DNA of 64,000 bases from Fontibacterium universale (GTDB taxonomy: Bacteria; Pseudomonadota; Alphaproteobacteria; Pelagibacterales; Pelagibacteraceae). A program made the position numbers and the translations under genes. The notes beneath the pieces were generated by a model that did no database searches, had not been told where the DNA came from, and saw only the letters and a program-made list of their open reading frames with translations. Each line of letters opens with the position of its first letter. Within the stretch, counting starts at the first letter, position 1. Of this stretch, positions 34,954 through 42,577 are shown in pieces. The stretch spans positions 62,001 to 126,000 of the forward strand of contig CBDEAT010000002.1 in assembly GCA_965236175.1 (NCBI GenBank). The letters are read 5' to 3'.

Positions 34954-35353
34954 AACAAAATATAGAAAAGCTTTTAAGGGAAAAATTCATGGTGTTGCTA
35001 CACGTGGAGCCGAGTTGAACTTTGGATCATTTGGATTAAAAGCAACTGAACCTAATAGAGTAACTTCAAAGGAAATTGAAGCTGCAAGAGTTGCTTTAAC
35101 TAGACACATGAAAAGAGCGGGCAGAGTTTGGCTTAGAATTTTCCCAAATATTCCAGTAACAAAAAAACCAATAGAAGTTAGGATGGGTAAAGGTAAGGGT
35201 GGACTAGAGTATTACGTATTTAGAGTTAAACCAGGTAGAATTATTTTTGAAATCGATGGTGTTGACGAGATAGTAGCAAAAGAGGCTTTTGAAAGAGCTC
35301 AGGCAAAATTATCTATCAAGACCAAAATGGTTAAAAGATTAGGAACACAATAA
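34937..35353 (+). CDS. rplP: 50S ribosomal protein L16
   Basis: Organises the A-site region of the large subunit. Length 138, typical. Begins LQPARTKYRKAFKGKIHG and contains the conserved RVWLRIFPNIPVTKKP and RMGKGKGGLEYYV (with the arginine near position 81 that is hydroxylated by RoxA in E. coli). Overlaps rpsC upstream by 17 bases and rpmC by one base. Confidence 0.98.
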   Translation: MLQPARTKYRKAFKGKIHGVATRGAELNFGSFGLKATEPNRVTSKEIEAARVALTRHMKRAGRVWLRIFPNIPVTKKPIEVRMGKGKGGLEYYVFRVKPGRIIFEIDGVDEIVAKEAFERAQAKLSIKTKMVKRLGTQ

Positions 35354-35544
35354 TGAAAACTAAAGAAATAAAAAAACTAACGCAGGATCAATTGTTTTCT
35401 GAATTAGAAAAATTGAAAAAAGAGCAATTTAATATTCGTTTTAAGAAAAAAAATGGACAAGTAACAAATACAGCTTCTATTAAAACTAATAGACGCTCTA
35501 TTGCTACAGTTAAAACTTTTATTAATTTAAACAGAGCTAAATAA
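35353..35544 (+). CDS. rpmC: 50S ribosomal protein L29
   Basis: Small helical protein near the exit tunnel. Length 63, typical. Begins KTKEIKKLTQDQLFSELEKLKKEQFNIRF-like; two-helix hairpin, with the conserved LKKEQFNIRFKKKNGQ. One-base overlaps (TAATG) on both sides with rplP and rpsQ. Confidence 0.96.
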   Translation: MKTKEIKKLTQDQLFSELEKLKKEQFNIRFKKKNGQVTNTASIKTNRRSIATVKTFINLNRAK

Positions 35545-35780
35545 TGGTTAAGAGAATTTTAAAAGGAAAAGTAGTTAGTGATAAAAGCAACAAAACAATT
35601 GTTGTTGAGGTTAGCAGAAGATTTGTTCATCCAAGATATAAAAAAGTAATGACAACTTATAAAAAATATCATGCGCACGATGAAAAAAATAAATCAAAAG
35701 TTGGAGATATGGTTTCTATTGTAGAAAGCAAACCAATTTCTAAGCTTAAACGCTGGACAGTTGTTGGAGGTGATAAATAA
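35544..35780 (+). CDS. rpsQ: 30S ribosomal protein S17
   Basis: Primary 16S rRNA-binding protein of the small-subunit body. Length 78, typical. OB fold with LKGKVVSDKSNKTIVVEV at the start and VHPRYKKVMTTYKKYHAHDE (S17 signature region). It is directly followed by rplN with no spacer. Confidence 0.97.
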   Translation: MVKRILKGKVVSDKSNKTIVVEVSRRFVHPRYKKVMTTYKKYHAHDEKNKSKVGDMVSIVESKPISKLKRWTVVGGDK

Positions 35781-36149
35781 ATGATTCAAGTGCAAACAGA
35801 ATTATTTGTTGCTGATAATACGGGAGCTCGAAAAGTAGAGTGTATTAAAGTGTTAGGTGGATCTAAAAGAAGATACGCGACAATAGGTGATATTATTGTT
35901 GTTTCAATTAAAGACGCTATTCCAAAAGGAAAAGTAAAAAAAGGAGATGTTCATAAGGCTGTAATCGTTAGAACAAGAAAAGAAATTAAAAGATTAGATG
36001 GCACTTCTATAAAATTTGATGCCAATGCTGCAGTTTTAGTGCAGCCAAATGGGGAGCCTATTGGAACAAGGATTTTTGGACCAGTAACAAGAGAATTAAG
36101 AAATAAAAACTTTATGAAAATAATTTCTTTAGCACCGGAGGTACTATGA
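35781..36149 (+). CDS. rplN: 50S ribosomal protein L14
   Basis: Subunit-interface protein of the large subunit. Length 122, typical. Begins MIQVQTELFVADNTGARKVECI; contains GDIIVVSIKDAIPKGKVKKG and GTRIFGPVTRELR. The ribosome site for the next gene (CGGAGG) lies within its last codons, and its stop overlaps rplX by 4 bases. Confidence 0.98.
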   Translation: MIQVQTELFVADNTGARKVECIKVLGGSKRRYATIGDIIVVSIKDAIPKGKVKKGDVHKAVIVRTRKEIKRLDGTSIKFDANAAVLVQPNGEPIGTRIFGPVTRELRNKNFMKIISLAPEVL

Positions 36150-36457
36150 TTAAATTAAAAATTAAAAAAGGAGATAACGTTAAAGTTATTACAGGAGACG
36201 ATAAAGGAAAAACAGGCAATGTAATTAAAGTATTCCCTGACGTTAGAAAAGTTTTAGTTAAAGGTATTAATGAAAAGAAAAAACATCAAAAACCAACAAG
36301 AGAAAAAAAAGGCGGAATTATTACTATTGAAAGACCAATTGACATATCAAACGTTGTTAAATTATCTGACGCAAAAGTTGAGAAAAAAGTAGAAAAAAAG
36401 GTAGTAGCAAAAAAGACTGTAAAAGAAGAAAAACCGAAAACAAAGAGTAAAAAATGA
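36146..36457 (+). CDS. rplX: 50S ribosomal protein L24, with Lys-rich tail
   Basis: Assembly-initiating protein of the large subunit. Length 103. The KOW motif is KGDNVKVITGDDKGKTGNVI near residues 8-27; GINEKKKHQKP follows. The last 28 residues are a Lys/Val/Glu repeat-like tail (KVEKKVEKKVVAKK...). A strong ribosome site CGGAGG precedes the ATG; the end overlaps rplE by 4 bases. Confidence 0.97.
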   Translation: MIKLKIKKGDNVKVITGDDKGKTGNVIKVFPDVRKVLVKGINEKKKHQKPTREKKGGIITIERPIDISNVVKLSDAKVEKKVEKKVVAKKTVKEEKPKTKSKK

Positions 36458-37092
36458 AATTAGTGCCTAGATTAAAAGAGAAGTACATAAAAGAAATAGT
36501 TCCTACTTTATGTAAGAATTTGTCTTTTAGTAATAAAATGCAAGCTCCTAAATTAGTTAAAATTGTTTTAAATATGGGTCTTGGATTAGATGGAACTGAT
36601 AACAAAATTTTAAAAAGCGCTGAAGATGACCTTTCTGCTATTGCAGGTCAAAAAGCTCAAGTTACAAAATCTAGAAAATCAATTTCTAATTTTAAAACAA
36701 GAGTTGGAATTCCTTTAGGTTTAAAAGTTACTTTAAGAAAAGATCAAATGTATTTCTTTTTAGATCGTTTAGTAAACATTGCATTGCCAAGAATTAAAGA
36801 CTTTAGAGGTTTAAATCCTAATAGTTTTGATAGCGAAGCAAATTATAGCTTTGGAGTAAAAGAGCATATTATATTTCCAGAAGTTAACTTTGATAAGGTA
36901 GATAAAATTAGAGGCCTAGATATTACTGTTGTGACAACTGCAAAAACTAAAGAGCAAGCTAGAATGTTACTTGATAGTTTTAATTTTCCATTTGCTAAAG
37001 TTGGAATATTTTCAGCGGATAAGAAAAAAGTTAAAAAAGATGAAGATAACGAAAAAGGCAAAGATAAAGAAAAAAATAAGGAGTTAAATTAA
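36454..37092 (+). CDS. rplE: 50S ribosomal protein L5, with charged tail
   Basis: Binds 5S rRNA in the central protuberance. Length 212, some 30 longer than usual. The core has KMQAPKLVKIVLNMGLG near residue 28, KSISNFKTRVGIPLGLKVTLR, and FPEVNFDKVDKIRGLDITVVT. The extension is an Asp/Glu/Lys tail (KDEDNEKGKDKEKNKELN). Followed immediately by rpsN. Confidence 0.97.
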   Translation: MKLVPRLKEKYIKEIVPTLCKNLSFSNKMQAPKLVKIVLNMGLGLDGTDNKILKSAEDDLSAIAGQKAQVTKSRKSISNFKTRVGIPLGLKVTLRKDQMYFFLDRLVNIALPRIKDFRGLNPNSFDSEANYSFGVKEHIIFPEVNFDKVDKIRGLDITVVTTAKTKEQARMLLDSFNFPFAKVGIFSADKKKVKKDEDNEKGKDKEKNKELN

Positions 37093-37398
37093 ATGGCAAA
37101 AAGAAGTTCTATCGAGCGTAATTTAAAACGAGTAAAAATGGCTAAGAGATTTGAAAACAAAAGATCTAAGCTTAAAAAAATTATTATGAACAAAACTTTA
37201 TCTTTGAATGAGAGATTTTTAGCTAGTTTAAAGCTTTCAAAAGTTCCAAGAAATTCAGCGAAAAACAGAGTTAAAAATAGATGTGAAATAACTGGAAGAT
37301 CCCGTGGTTATTATAGAAAATTAAGAATGTCGAGAATTGCACTTAGAAAATTTGCTTCTAGCGGGAAGATTCCAGGCATGACGAAAGCTAGCTGGTAA
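37093..37398 (+). CDS. rpsN: 30S ribosomal protein S14 (zinc-free type)
   Basis: Small-subunit head protein. Length 101, the long form without the CXXC zinc motif. The signature near the C-terminus is NRCEITGRSRGYYRKLRMSR-like, then FASSGKIPGMTKASW. The start is separated from the rplE stop by no spacer. A strong GGAGG for rpsH follows the stop. Confidence 0.97.
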   Translation: MAKRSSIERNLKRVKMAKRFENKRSKLKKIIMNKTLSLNERFLASLKLSKVPRNSAKNRVKNRCEITGRSRGYYRKLRMSRIALRKFASSGKIPGMTKASW

Positions 37399-37407
37399 GG
37401 AGGAAAT

Positions 37408-37803
37408 ATGAAAATTACAGATCCAATAGGCGATATGATTACAAGAATAAGAAACGGACAAATGCGTGGTTTAAAAAAAGTTTCAGTTCCTGGTTCTAAA
37501 TTAAGAAAAGCTGTTCTAGATGTTCTTCAAAAAGAAGGTTTTATCCAAGAATATACCGTCTCAAAAGACAAAAGTTTTGAAACAATAGAGATTAATTTAA
37601 AATATATGTACGGCGATCCAGTTATCAAAGAGATTGAAAGAGTTTCAAGACCAGGAAGAAGAATTTACTCTAGATCAGATAGTATTCAAAAAATCCAAAA
37701 TGGATTAGGAATATCTATTATTTCAACTTCAAAAGGAATTTTTTCTGATAACGAGGCTAGAGAAAAAAAACTAGGTGGGGAGGTCCTTTGTAAGGTTTCT
37801 TAA
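37408..37803 (+). CDS. rpsH: 30S ribosomal protein S8
   Basis: Primary 16S rRNA-binding protein; in E. coli it represses the spc operon. Length 131, typical. Begins ITDPIGDMITRIRNGQMRG; C-terminal signature SIISTSKGIFSDNEAREKKLGGEVLC. It has one of the clearest ribosome sites in the window (AAGGAGG, 6 bases before the ATG). Confidence 0.98.
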   Translation: MKITDPIGDMITRIRNGQMRGLKKVSVPGSKLRKAVLDVLQKEGFIQEYTVSKDKSFETIEINLKYMYGDPVIKEIERVSRPGRRIYSRSDSIQKIQNGLGISIISTSKGIFSDNEAREKKLGGEVLCKVS

Positions 37804-37806
37804 TAT

Positions 37807-38344
37807 ATGTCAAAAATTGGAAAAACACCTATTACATTACCATCTGGAGTTACTGTTAAAGTTGAGAATAATAAAGTTATTATTCAAGGTGCAAAAAGTA
37901 AAAAAGAGTTAGTTGTAGATCAGAGTATTTTAAAAGTAATAGTTGCAGACAATAAAGTTTCTCTTGAGCCCGTTGATAAAAAAAATGCAAACAAACTTAC
38001 TTGGGGATTGCATAGAAGTTTAATTAATAACGGTATTATTGGAGTATCAAAAGGTTTTGAAAAAGATTTAAAACTTACAGGGGTTGGTTTTAGAGCTGCA
38101 TCTGCAAGGTAAAAAAATTATTTTTCAATTAGGATTTAGCCATGACGTTCATTACGATATTCCAGAAGGCATTGAAGTTGTGATAGACAAACAAACAGCA
38201 ATAAAAGTTAAAGGAATTGACAAAGAATTAGTAGGAAAAGTATGCGCTGATATTAAATTTTTAAAACCAGTTGAACCTTACAAAGGAAAAGGAATAACTT
38301 CTTCTGATCAATTTGTTTTAAGAAAAGAAGGTAAAAAGAAATAA
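37807..38344 (+). CDS. rplF: 50S ribosomal protein L6, interrupted by a one-base frameshift
   Basis: L6 lies at the factor-binding site and is needed for normal growth. The frame from 37807 gives the N-terminal half through LKLTGVGFRAA and then stops at 38112. The next frame supplies LQGKKIIFQLGFSHDVHYDIPEG... to ...EPYKGKGI...RKEGKKK at 38344. Dropping one base near 38101 (the T after GCA) restores RAALQGKKIIFQLGFSH, which matches the family in sequence and in spacing to E. coli L6. The rebuilt protein would be about 178 residues, the normal length. Because the protein is almost never dispensable, a sequencing or assembly error is the likeliest cause; real mutation or recoding are alternatives. 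Confidence 0.9.
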
Positions 38345-38346
38345 TT

Positions 38347-38685
38347 ATGGCTAGTGATATTAAAAGACAGAGTAGAATTAGAGGAAAAATGAAAAAGTAC
38401 AATCCTACAGGATTGCGTCTTACTGTTTTTAGATCTTTAAAAAATATTTACGCTCAAGTTATTGATGATGCTAAAAATCAAACTCTAGTTTCAGCATCTT
38501 CAGTCGAAAAAGCCATGGATAAGAAGAAAAAAATGGAATTATCAGTAGAAGTTGGGAAATTAGTAGCAAAAAGAGCTTTGGAAAAAGGAATTAAAGAGGT
38601 TTATTTTGACAGAGGTAGATATAAGTACCATGGTCGTATTAAAGCAGTAGCAGACTCTGCTAGAAAAGAAGGATTAAAATTTTAA
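38347..38685 (+). CDS. rplR: 50S ribosomal protein L18
   Basis: Binds 5S rRNA with L5. Length 112, typical. Shows GLRLTVFRSLKNIYAQVIDD near residue 20 and the C-terminal VYFDRGRYKYHGRIKAVADSARKEGL-type signature. Joined to the upstream rplF by TAA-TT-ATG and to rpsE by TAA-TTT-ATG. Confidence 0.97.
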   Translation: MASDIKRQSRIRGKMKKYNPTGLRLTVFRSLKNIYAQVIDDAKNQTLVSASSVEKAMDKKKKMELSVEVGKLVAKRALEKGIKEVYFDRGRYKYHGRIKAVADSARKEGLKF

Positions 38686-38688
38686 TTT

Positions 38689-39186
38689 ATGAACACTCAA
38701 TCAGAACTTAAAGAAAAATTAGTTGCTATAAACCGAATTACTAAAGTAGTAAAAGGTGGAAGAAGATTTGGATTTGCAGCACTGGTTGTTGTCGGTAATC
38801 AAAAGGGCTTAGTAGGTTATGGACATGGTAAAGCAAAACAAGTTCCAGATGCAATTAAAAAAGCATCAGAAGAAGCAAAAAGTTCATTAGTTAAAATTCC
38901 ATTAAGAGAAGGAAGAACAATACATCACGACACTTATGGCAAAAGTGGAGCTGGAAAAGTTCTTCTTAGAAGTGCCCCGGCTGGAACAGGAATTATTGCT
39001 GGCGGAGCTATCCGAGCAATATGCGAAATGTTAGGCATGCAAGATGTTGTTGCCAAATCAATTGGCTCATCAAATCCATACAACGTTGTTAGAGCATGTA
39101 TGTTGGCTTTGACAAAACAAAGATCTCCTAAAGACATTTCTATACTTCGTGGTAAAAAAATTAGTGAAGTTGTAGCGAGAAGATAA
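38689..39186 (+). CDS. rpsE: 30S ribosomal protein S5
   Basis: Small-subunit protein involved in mRNA helicase activity and decoding accuracy. Length 165. N-terminal double-stranded RNA-binding motif KVVKGGRRFGFAALVVVGNQKG; C-terminal signature GGAIRAICEMLGMQDVVAKSIGSSNPYN. The next gene is rplO after 4 bases; rpmD, which normally lies between them, is absent. Confidence 0.98.
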   Translation: MNTQSELKEKLVAINRITKVVKGGRRFGFAALVVVGNQKGLVGYGHGKAKQVPDAIKKASEEAKSSLVKIPLREGRTIHHDTYGKSGAGKVLLRSAPAGTGIIAGGAIRAICEMLGMQDVVAKSIGSSNPYNVVRACMLALTKQRSPKDISILRGKKISEVVARR

Positions 39187-39190
39187 AATT

Positions 39191-39667
39191 ATGAAATTAA
39201 ATACATTAAATATTTCTCTTTATAAAAAAGGAAAAAGATACGGTAGAGGAATAGGTTCTGGAAAAGGAAAGACTGCTGGGCGTGGTGTTAAAGGTCAGAA
39301 AGCAAGATCTGGTGTATCTATTAAAAGTTTTGAAGGAGGTCAAATGCCTCTTTATAGAAGACTTCCCAAAAGAGGTTTTAATGCGATTATAAAGAAACAT
39401 TCTTATGATCAAATGATTATTAACTTAAATGACATTCAGCATTTAATAGAGAAGAAGAAATTAGATATAACTTCTAAAGTTACATTAGACAGTCTTAGAA
39501 AAGTTAAAAATATTAAGAATAATTTTAAGAAATTAAAAATTTTAGGTAACGGTGAAATTAAATCAAAAATACAAATAGAGGCACATCAAATCAGCGCATC
39601 TGCTAAAACTAAAATTGAAAAAGCAGGCGGTAGCGTTAATTTATTGAAACAGGCAGAGGCTAAATAG
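39191..39667 (+). CDS. rplO: 50S ribosomal protein L15
   Basis: Late-assembly large-subunit protein. Length 158. Glycine-rich N-terminal half with RYGRGIGSGKGKTAGRGVKGQKARSG-like sequence and FEGGQMPLYRRLPKRGF; C-terminal part ends with the conserved ISASAKTKIEKAGGSV. Precedes secY by 5 bases. Confidence 0.97.
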   Translation: MKLNTLNISLYKKGKRYGRGIGSGKGKTAGRGVKGQKARSGVSIKSFEGGQMPLYRRLPKRGFNAIIKKHSYDQMIINLNDIQHLIEKKKLDITSKVTLDSLRKVKNIKNNFKKLKILGNGEIKSKIQIEAHQISASAKTKIEKAGGSVNLLKQAEAK

Positions 39668-39672
39668 TTTTT

Positions 39673-40983
39673 ATGTCTAGTTCTTTTGCGTCAGTTGACT
39701 CATTAAAGTCAAATTCATCTTTAGACGATCTTAAAAGAAGAATTTTTTATACTTTATTTATTTTAATTGTTTATAGATTTTGTACATACGTTCCTTTGCC
39801 AGGAATCGACGCACAGGCATTAAAAGGATTGATATCCAACAATCAAAGATCATTACTAGGAATGTTTAATCTTTTTGCAGGAGGAGCCGTATCGAGAATG
39901 GCTATTCTTGCATTAGGAATTATGCCTTACATTTCTTCATCTATTATTATTCAATTATTAACTGGAGTTACGGATTATTTTAAAAATTTAAAAAACTCAG
40001 GAGAAATTGGTAGAAGAAAAATTACTCAATACACTAGATATGGAACAGTTCTTTTGGCATTGGTTCAAGGATACGGGGTAGCTGTTAGTTTAGAAAATTC
40101 ACAAGGAATTGTTTTAGAAGCAGGATTTTATTTTAGATTAGTCACTACAATAACGTTGTTAACAGGAACAATGCTTTTAATGTGGCTTGGAGAACAAATT
40201 ACCGCAAGAGGTATTGGCAATGGTATTTCATTAATTATCTTTGCAGGAATTGTTGCTGAAATTCCAGGAGCATTAGCTTCTACTTTTGAGTTAGGAAGAA
40301 CAGGTGCTATTTCTGCTGGAGCAATAATACTTATTATAACTATTCTTATTGCTGCTATTTATTTTATTGTTTTTGTAGAACGTGCTCAAAGAAAAATTTT
40401 AATTCATTATCCTAAAAGACAAGTAGGGAATAAATTATATGGAGGAGACGCCTCTCATCTTCCATTAAAAGTTAATACAGCAGGAGTTATTCCAGCAATT
40501 TTTGCATCAGCACTTTTAATTTTGCCGATTACTATTTCTAACTTTACATCTTCTTCAAATGAAATTGTTGTTGGAATTACCTCTATGCTTGGTCAAGGGA
40601 AACCTTTGTATATGATTATTTATGCTGCAGGGATAATCTTTTTCTCATTTTTTTACACTTCAATAATTTTTAACCCTAAAGAAACAGCAGAAAATTTAAG
40701 AAAGTATGGTGGATTTGTTCCTGGAATAAGACCCGGAGAACAAACTGAGCAATTTATAGATCAATTACTTTTAAAATTAACAGTAATTGGATCTTTATAT
40801 TTAGTAGTAATTTGTTTGTTACCAGAATTTATTATCGCGAATTATCCAATACCATTTTATTTAGGAGGCACTTCACTTCTTATTGTTTCAGTAGTTGCAA
40901 TGGATACAGTTGCGCAAGTACAAACTAGATTAATGAGTCAGCAATACGAAAGTCTTATTAAAAAAACAAAGTTTAATCGTTAA
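39673..40983 (+). CDS. secY: Preprotein translocase subunit SecY
   Basis: Channel of the Sec translocon, inner membrane, ten transmembrane segments. Length 436, typical. The conserved start is LKRRIFYTLFILIVYRFCTYVPLPGID; then LFAGGAVSRMAILALGIMPYISSSIIIQLL and the cytoplasmic loop with ITQYTRYGT; GNGISLIIFAGIV near residue 178. The C-terminal Arg-containing loop FVPGIRPGEQT is intact. The last base overlaps the adk start. SecE is at 16564. Confidence 0.98.
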   Translation: MSSSFASVDSLKSNSSLDDLKRRIFYTLFILIVYRFCTYVPLPGIDAQALKGLISNNQRSLLGMFNLFAGGAVSRMAILALGIMPYISSSIIIQLLTGVTDYFKNLKNSGEIGRRKITQYTRYGTVLLALVQGYGVAVSLENSQGIVLEAGFYFRLVTTITLLTGTMLLMWLGEQITARGIGNGISLIIFAGIVAEIPGALASTFELGRTGAISAGAIILIITILIAAIYFIVFVERAQRKILIHYPKRQVGNKLYGGDASHLPLKVNTAGVIPAIFASALLILPITISNFTSSSNEIVVGITSMLGQGKPLYMIIYAAGIIFFSFFYTSIIFNPKETAENLRKYGGFVPGIRPGEQTEQFIDQLLLKLTVIGSLYLVVICLLPEFIIANYPIPFYLGGTSLLIVSVVAMDTVAQVQTRLMSQQYESLIKKTKFNR

Positions 40984-41636
40984 TGAATCTTGTAATTTTT
41001 GGCCCTCCAGGTGCTGGAAAAGGTACTCAATCAGCAAAACTAGTTAAAGAATTTAATTTATTTCAACTGTCAACAGGTGACTTGCTTAGAGATGAAGTAA
41101 GTAAAAAAACTGAATTTGGAAATAAGATTGAAGAAATTATGAAATCAGGAGGTTTAGTTTCTGATGAAATTATTAATAATTTAATTGAAAATAAAATTTC
41201 TAATCCAGAATATAAAAATCGAATTATTTTTGATGGCTTTCCAAGAAATCTTGAGCAAGCAAAAAGTTTGGATAATTTGTTAAAAAAATATAATCAACAA
41301 ATGAGTCTGGCTCTTAATTTAAAAGTTGATAATCAAATTTTAGTAAAAAGGATTACTGGTAGAGTCACATGTTCAGTATGTAACAAAACATTTAATACTT
41401 TTTTCGATCCACCAAAAACTTGCGACTTAAAAGATTGCGGGCAAAGAAAACTTATTACTAGATCGGATGATAATGAAGAGACAATTGTAAAAAGATTAAA
41501 AACTTATGATGAAAAAACTTTTCCAGTCTTAGATTATTACTTAAAAAAAGGAATAATGAAAAATATAGACGGAATGCAGGAAATTAATGCAATAAGTGAT
41601 CAATTATTTACAATAATCCGTGCCGTACGCAGTTGA
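40983..41636 (+). CDS. adk: Adenylate kinase
   Basis: Interconverts ATP, ADP and AMP. Length 217. P-loop GPPGAGKGTQS at residues 7-17, AMP-binding LSTGDLLRDEV near 30, FDGFPRNLEQA near 82. The lid domain has two Cys pairs (CSVC and CDLKDC), so a zinc-binding lid is likely. The stop codon lies inside the -35 region of the rpsM promoter. Usual neighbour of secY. Confidence 0.97.
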   Translation: MNLVIFGPPGAGKGTQSAKLVKEFNLFQLSTGDLLRDEVSKKTEFGNKIEEIMKSGGLVSDEIINNLIENKISNPEYKNRIIFDGFPRNLEQAKSLDNLLKKYNQQMSLALNLKVDNQILVKRITGRVTCSVCNKTFNTFFDPPKTCDLKDCGQRKLITRSDDNEETIVKRLKTYDEKTFPVLDYYLKKGIMKNIDGMQEINAISDQLFTIIRAVRS

Positions 41637-41660
41637 CTTTGATAGCTTGATTCATATAAT
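41633..41660 (+). promoter_or_regulatory. Strong sigma-70 promoter for rpsM-rpsK-rpoA-rplQ
   Basis: TTGACT (41633-41638), a 16-base spacer and a perfect TATAAT (41655-41660). It is the closest match to the vegetative consensus found in the window. The -35 box overlaps the adk stop codon. A transcript starting near 41667 would have a leader of about 25 bases. It would let the alpha cluster be expressed independently of the long upstream run. Confidence 0.8.
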
Positions 41661-41691
41661 CGCATTTTTTCAAAAAATAGATTTTTAATTT

Positions 41692-42072
41692 ATGGCTCGT
41701 ATAGCTGGAGTAAATATTCCTCAAAACAAAGTTGTTAAATCAGCTCTTACTTACATTCATGGCATTGGTGATAAAACAGCTAATGATATTTGTAATGAAT
41801 TAAAAATTGACAAAAATAAAAGAACAAACGCTCTTACAGATGATGAAGTTTTAAAGATTAGAGAATTTATTGATAGTAAATATTCAGTTGAAGGAGATCT
41901 TAGAAGAAACGTATCTTTAGATATTAAAAGATTAAAAGATTTAGGAACTTACAGAGGCTCAAGACATAGAAAAAGACTTCCGGTTAGAGGACAGCGAACA
42001 CATTCCAATGCAAGAACAAGAAAAGGTAAGGCTATTGCAATTGCAGGAAAAAAATTAACTAGTATGAAATAA
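41692..42072 (+). CDS. rpsM: 30S ribosomal protein S13
   Basis: Small-subunit head protein contacting the P-site tRNA and subunit bridge. Length 126. Begins ARIAGVNIPQNKVVKSALTYIHGIG; C-terminal signature YRGSRHRKRLPVRGQRTHSNARTRKG. First gene after the strong alpha-cluster promoter. rpmJ (L36) is not upstream of it. Confidence 0.98.
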   Translation: MARIAGVNIPQNKVVKSALTYIHGIGDKTANDICNELKIDKNKRTNALTDDEVLKIREFIDSKYSVEGDLRRNVSLDIKRLKDLGTYRGSRHRKRLPVRGQRTHSNARTRKGKAIAIAGKKLTSMK

Positions 42073-42076
42073 TTCA

Positions 42077-42553
42077 ATGGCTGAAGATAAAAATATTAAA
42101 GATAAAAAAACAAAAGCAGATGGTGCTGCAGCACCAGCAAAAGATGCTAAGCAAGAAGCTGGCGGCATTAAAAAAAAATTAAAAGTTAAGAAAAAAGAAA
42201 AGAAAAACGTCATAAACGGAAATGTTTATGTAAATGCAACTTTTAATAATACAATCGTTACGATAACAGATAAGCAAGGAAATGTAATTTCATGGTCATC
42301 TGCAGGATCAAAAGGATTTAAAGGATCAAGGAAATCAACTCCATATGCGGCTCAAGTTGCAGCTGATGATGCAGCCGGCAAAGCTTTAGAGCATGGATTA
42401 AAAAATATTACAGTAGAGGTTAAAGGACCTGGTTCAGGTCGAGAAACTGCTCTTAGAGCATTGCAGGCTAGAGGTTTTAAAATTACCTCTATTAAAGATA
42501 TGAGTCCGATGCCACATAATGGTTGCAGGCCTCCAAAGAAAAGACGCGTTTAA
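42077..42553 (+). CDS. rpsK: 30S ribosomal protein S11, with N-terminal extension
   Basis: Small-subunit platform protein. Length 158, nearly 30 longer than the E. coli protein. The core begins near residue 45 with NGNVYVNATFNNTIVTITD and ends with the conserved DMSPMPHNGCRPPKKRRV. The first 44 residues are a Lys/Ala/Asp-rich stretch (for example AAAPAKDAKQEAGG then KKKLKVKKKEKK) not present in the usual protein. An in-frame later start is possible, but no ATG sits at the core boundary. Confidence 0.96.
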   Translation: MAEDKNIKDKKTKADGAAAPAKDAKQEAGGIKKKLKVKKKEKKNVINGNVYVNATFNNTIVTITDKQGNVISWSSAGSKGFKGSRKSTPYAAQVAADDAAGKALEHGLKNITVEVKGPGSGRETALRALQARGFKITSIKDMSPMPHNGCRPPKKRRV

Positions 42554-42577
42554 TAATAACTAAATAGGAGAAGTAAC

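Noticed and set aside
38084..38344. Separate 86-residue gene after rplF
   Set aside because: From its eighth residue onward it is the C-terminal half of L6, so it is part of the frameshifted rplF and not an independent gene.
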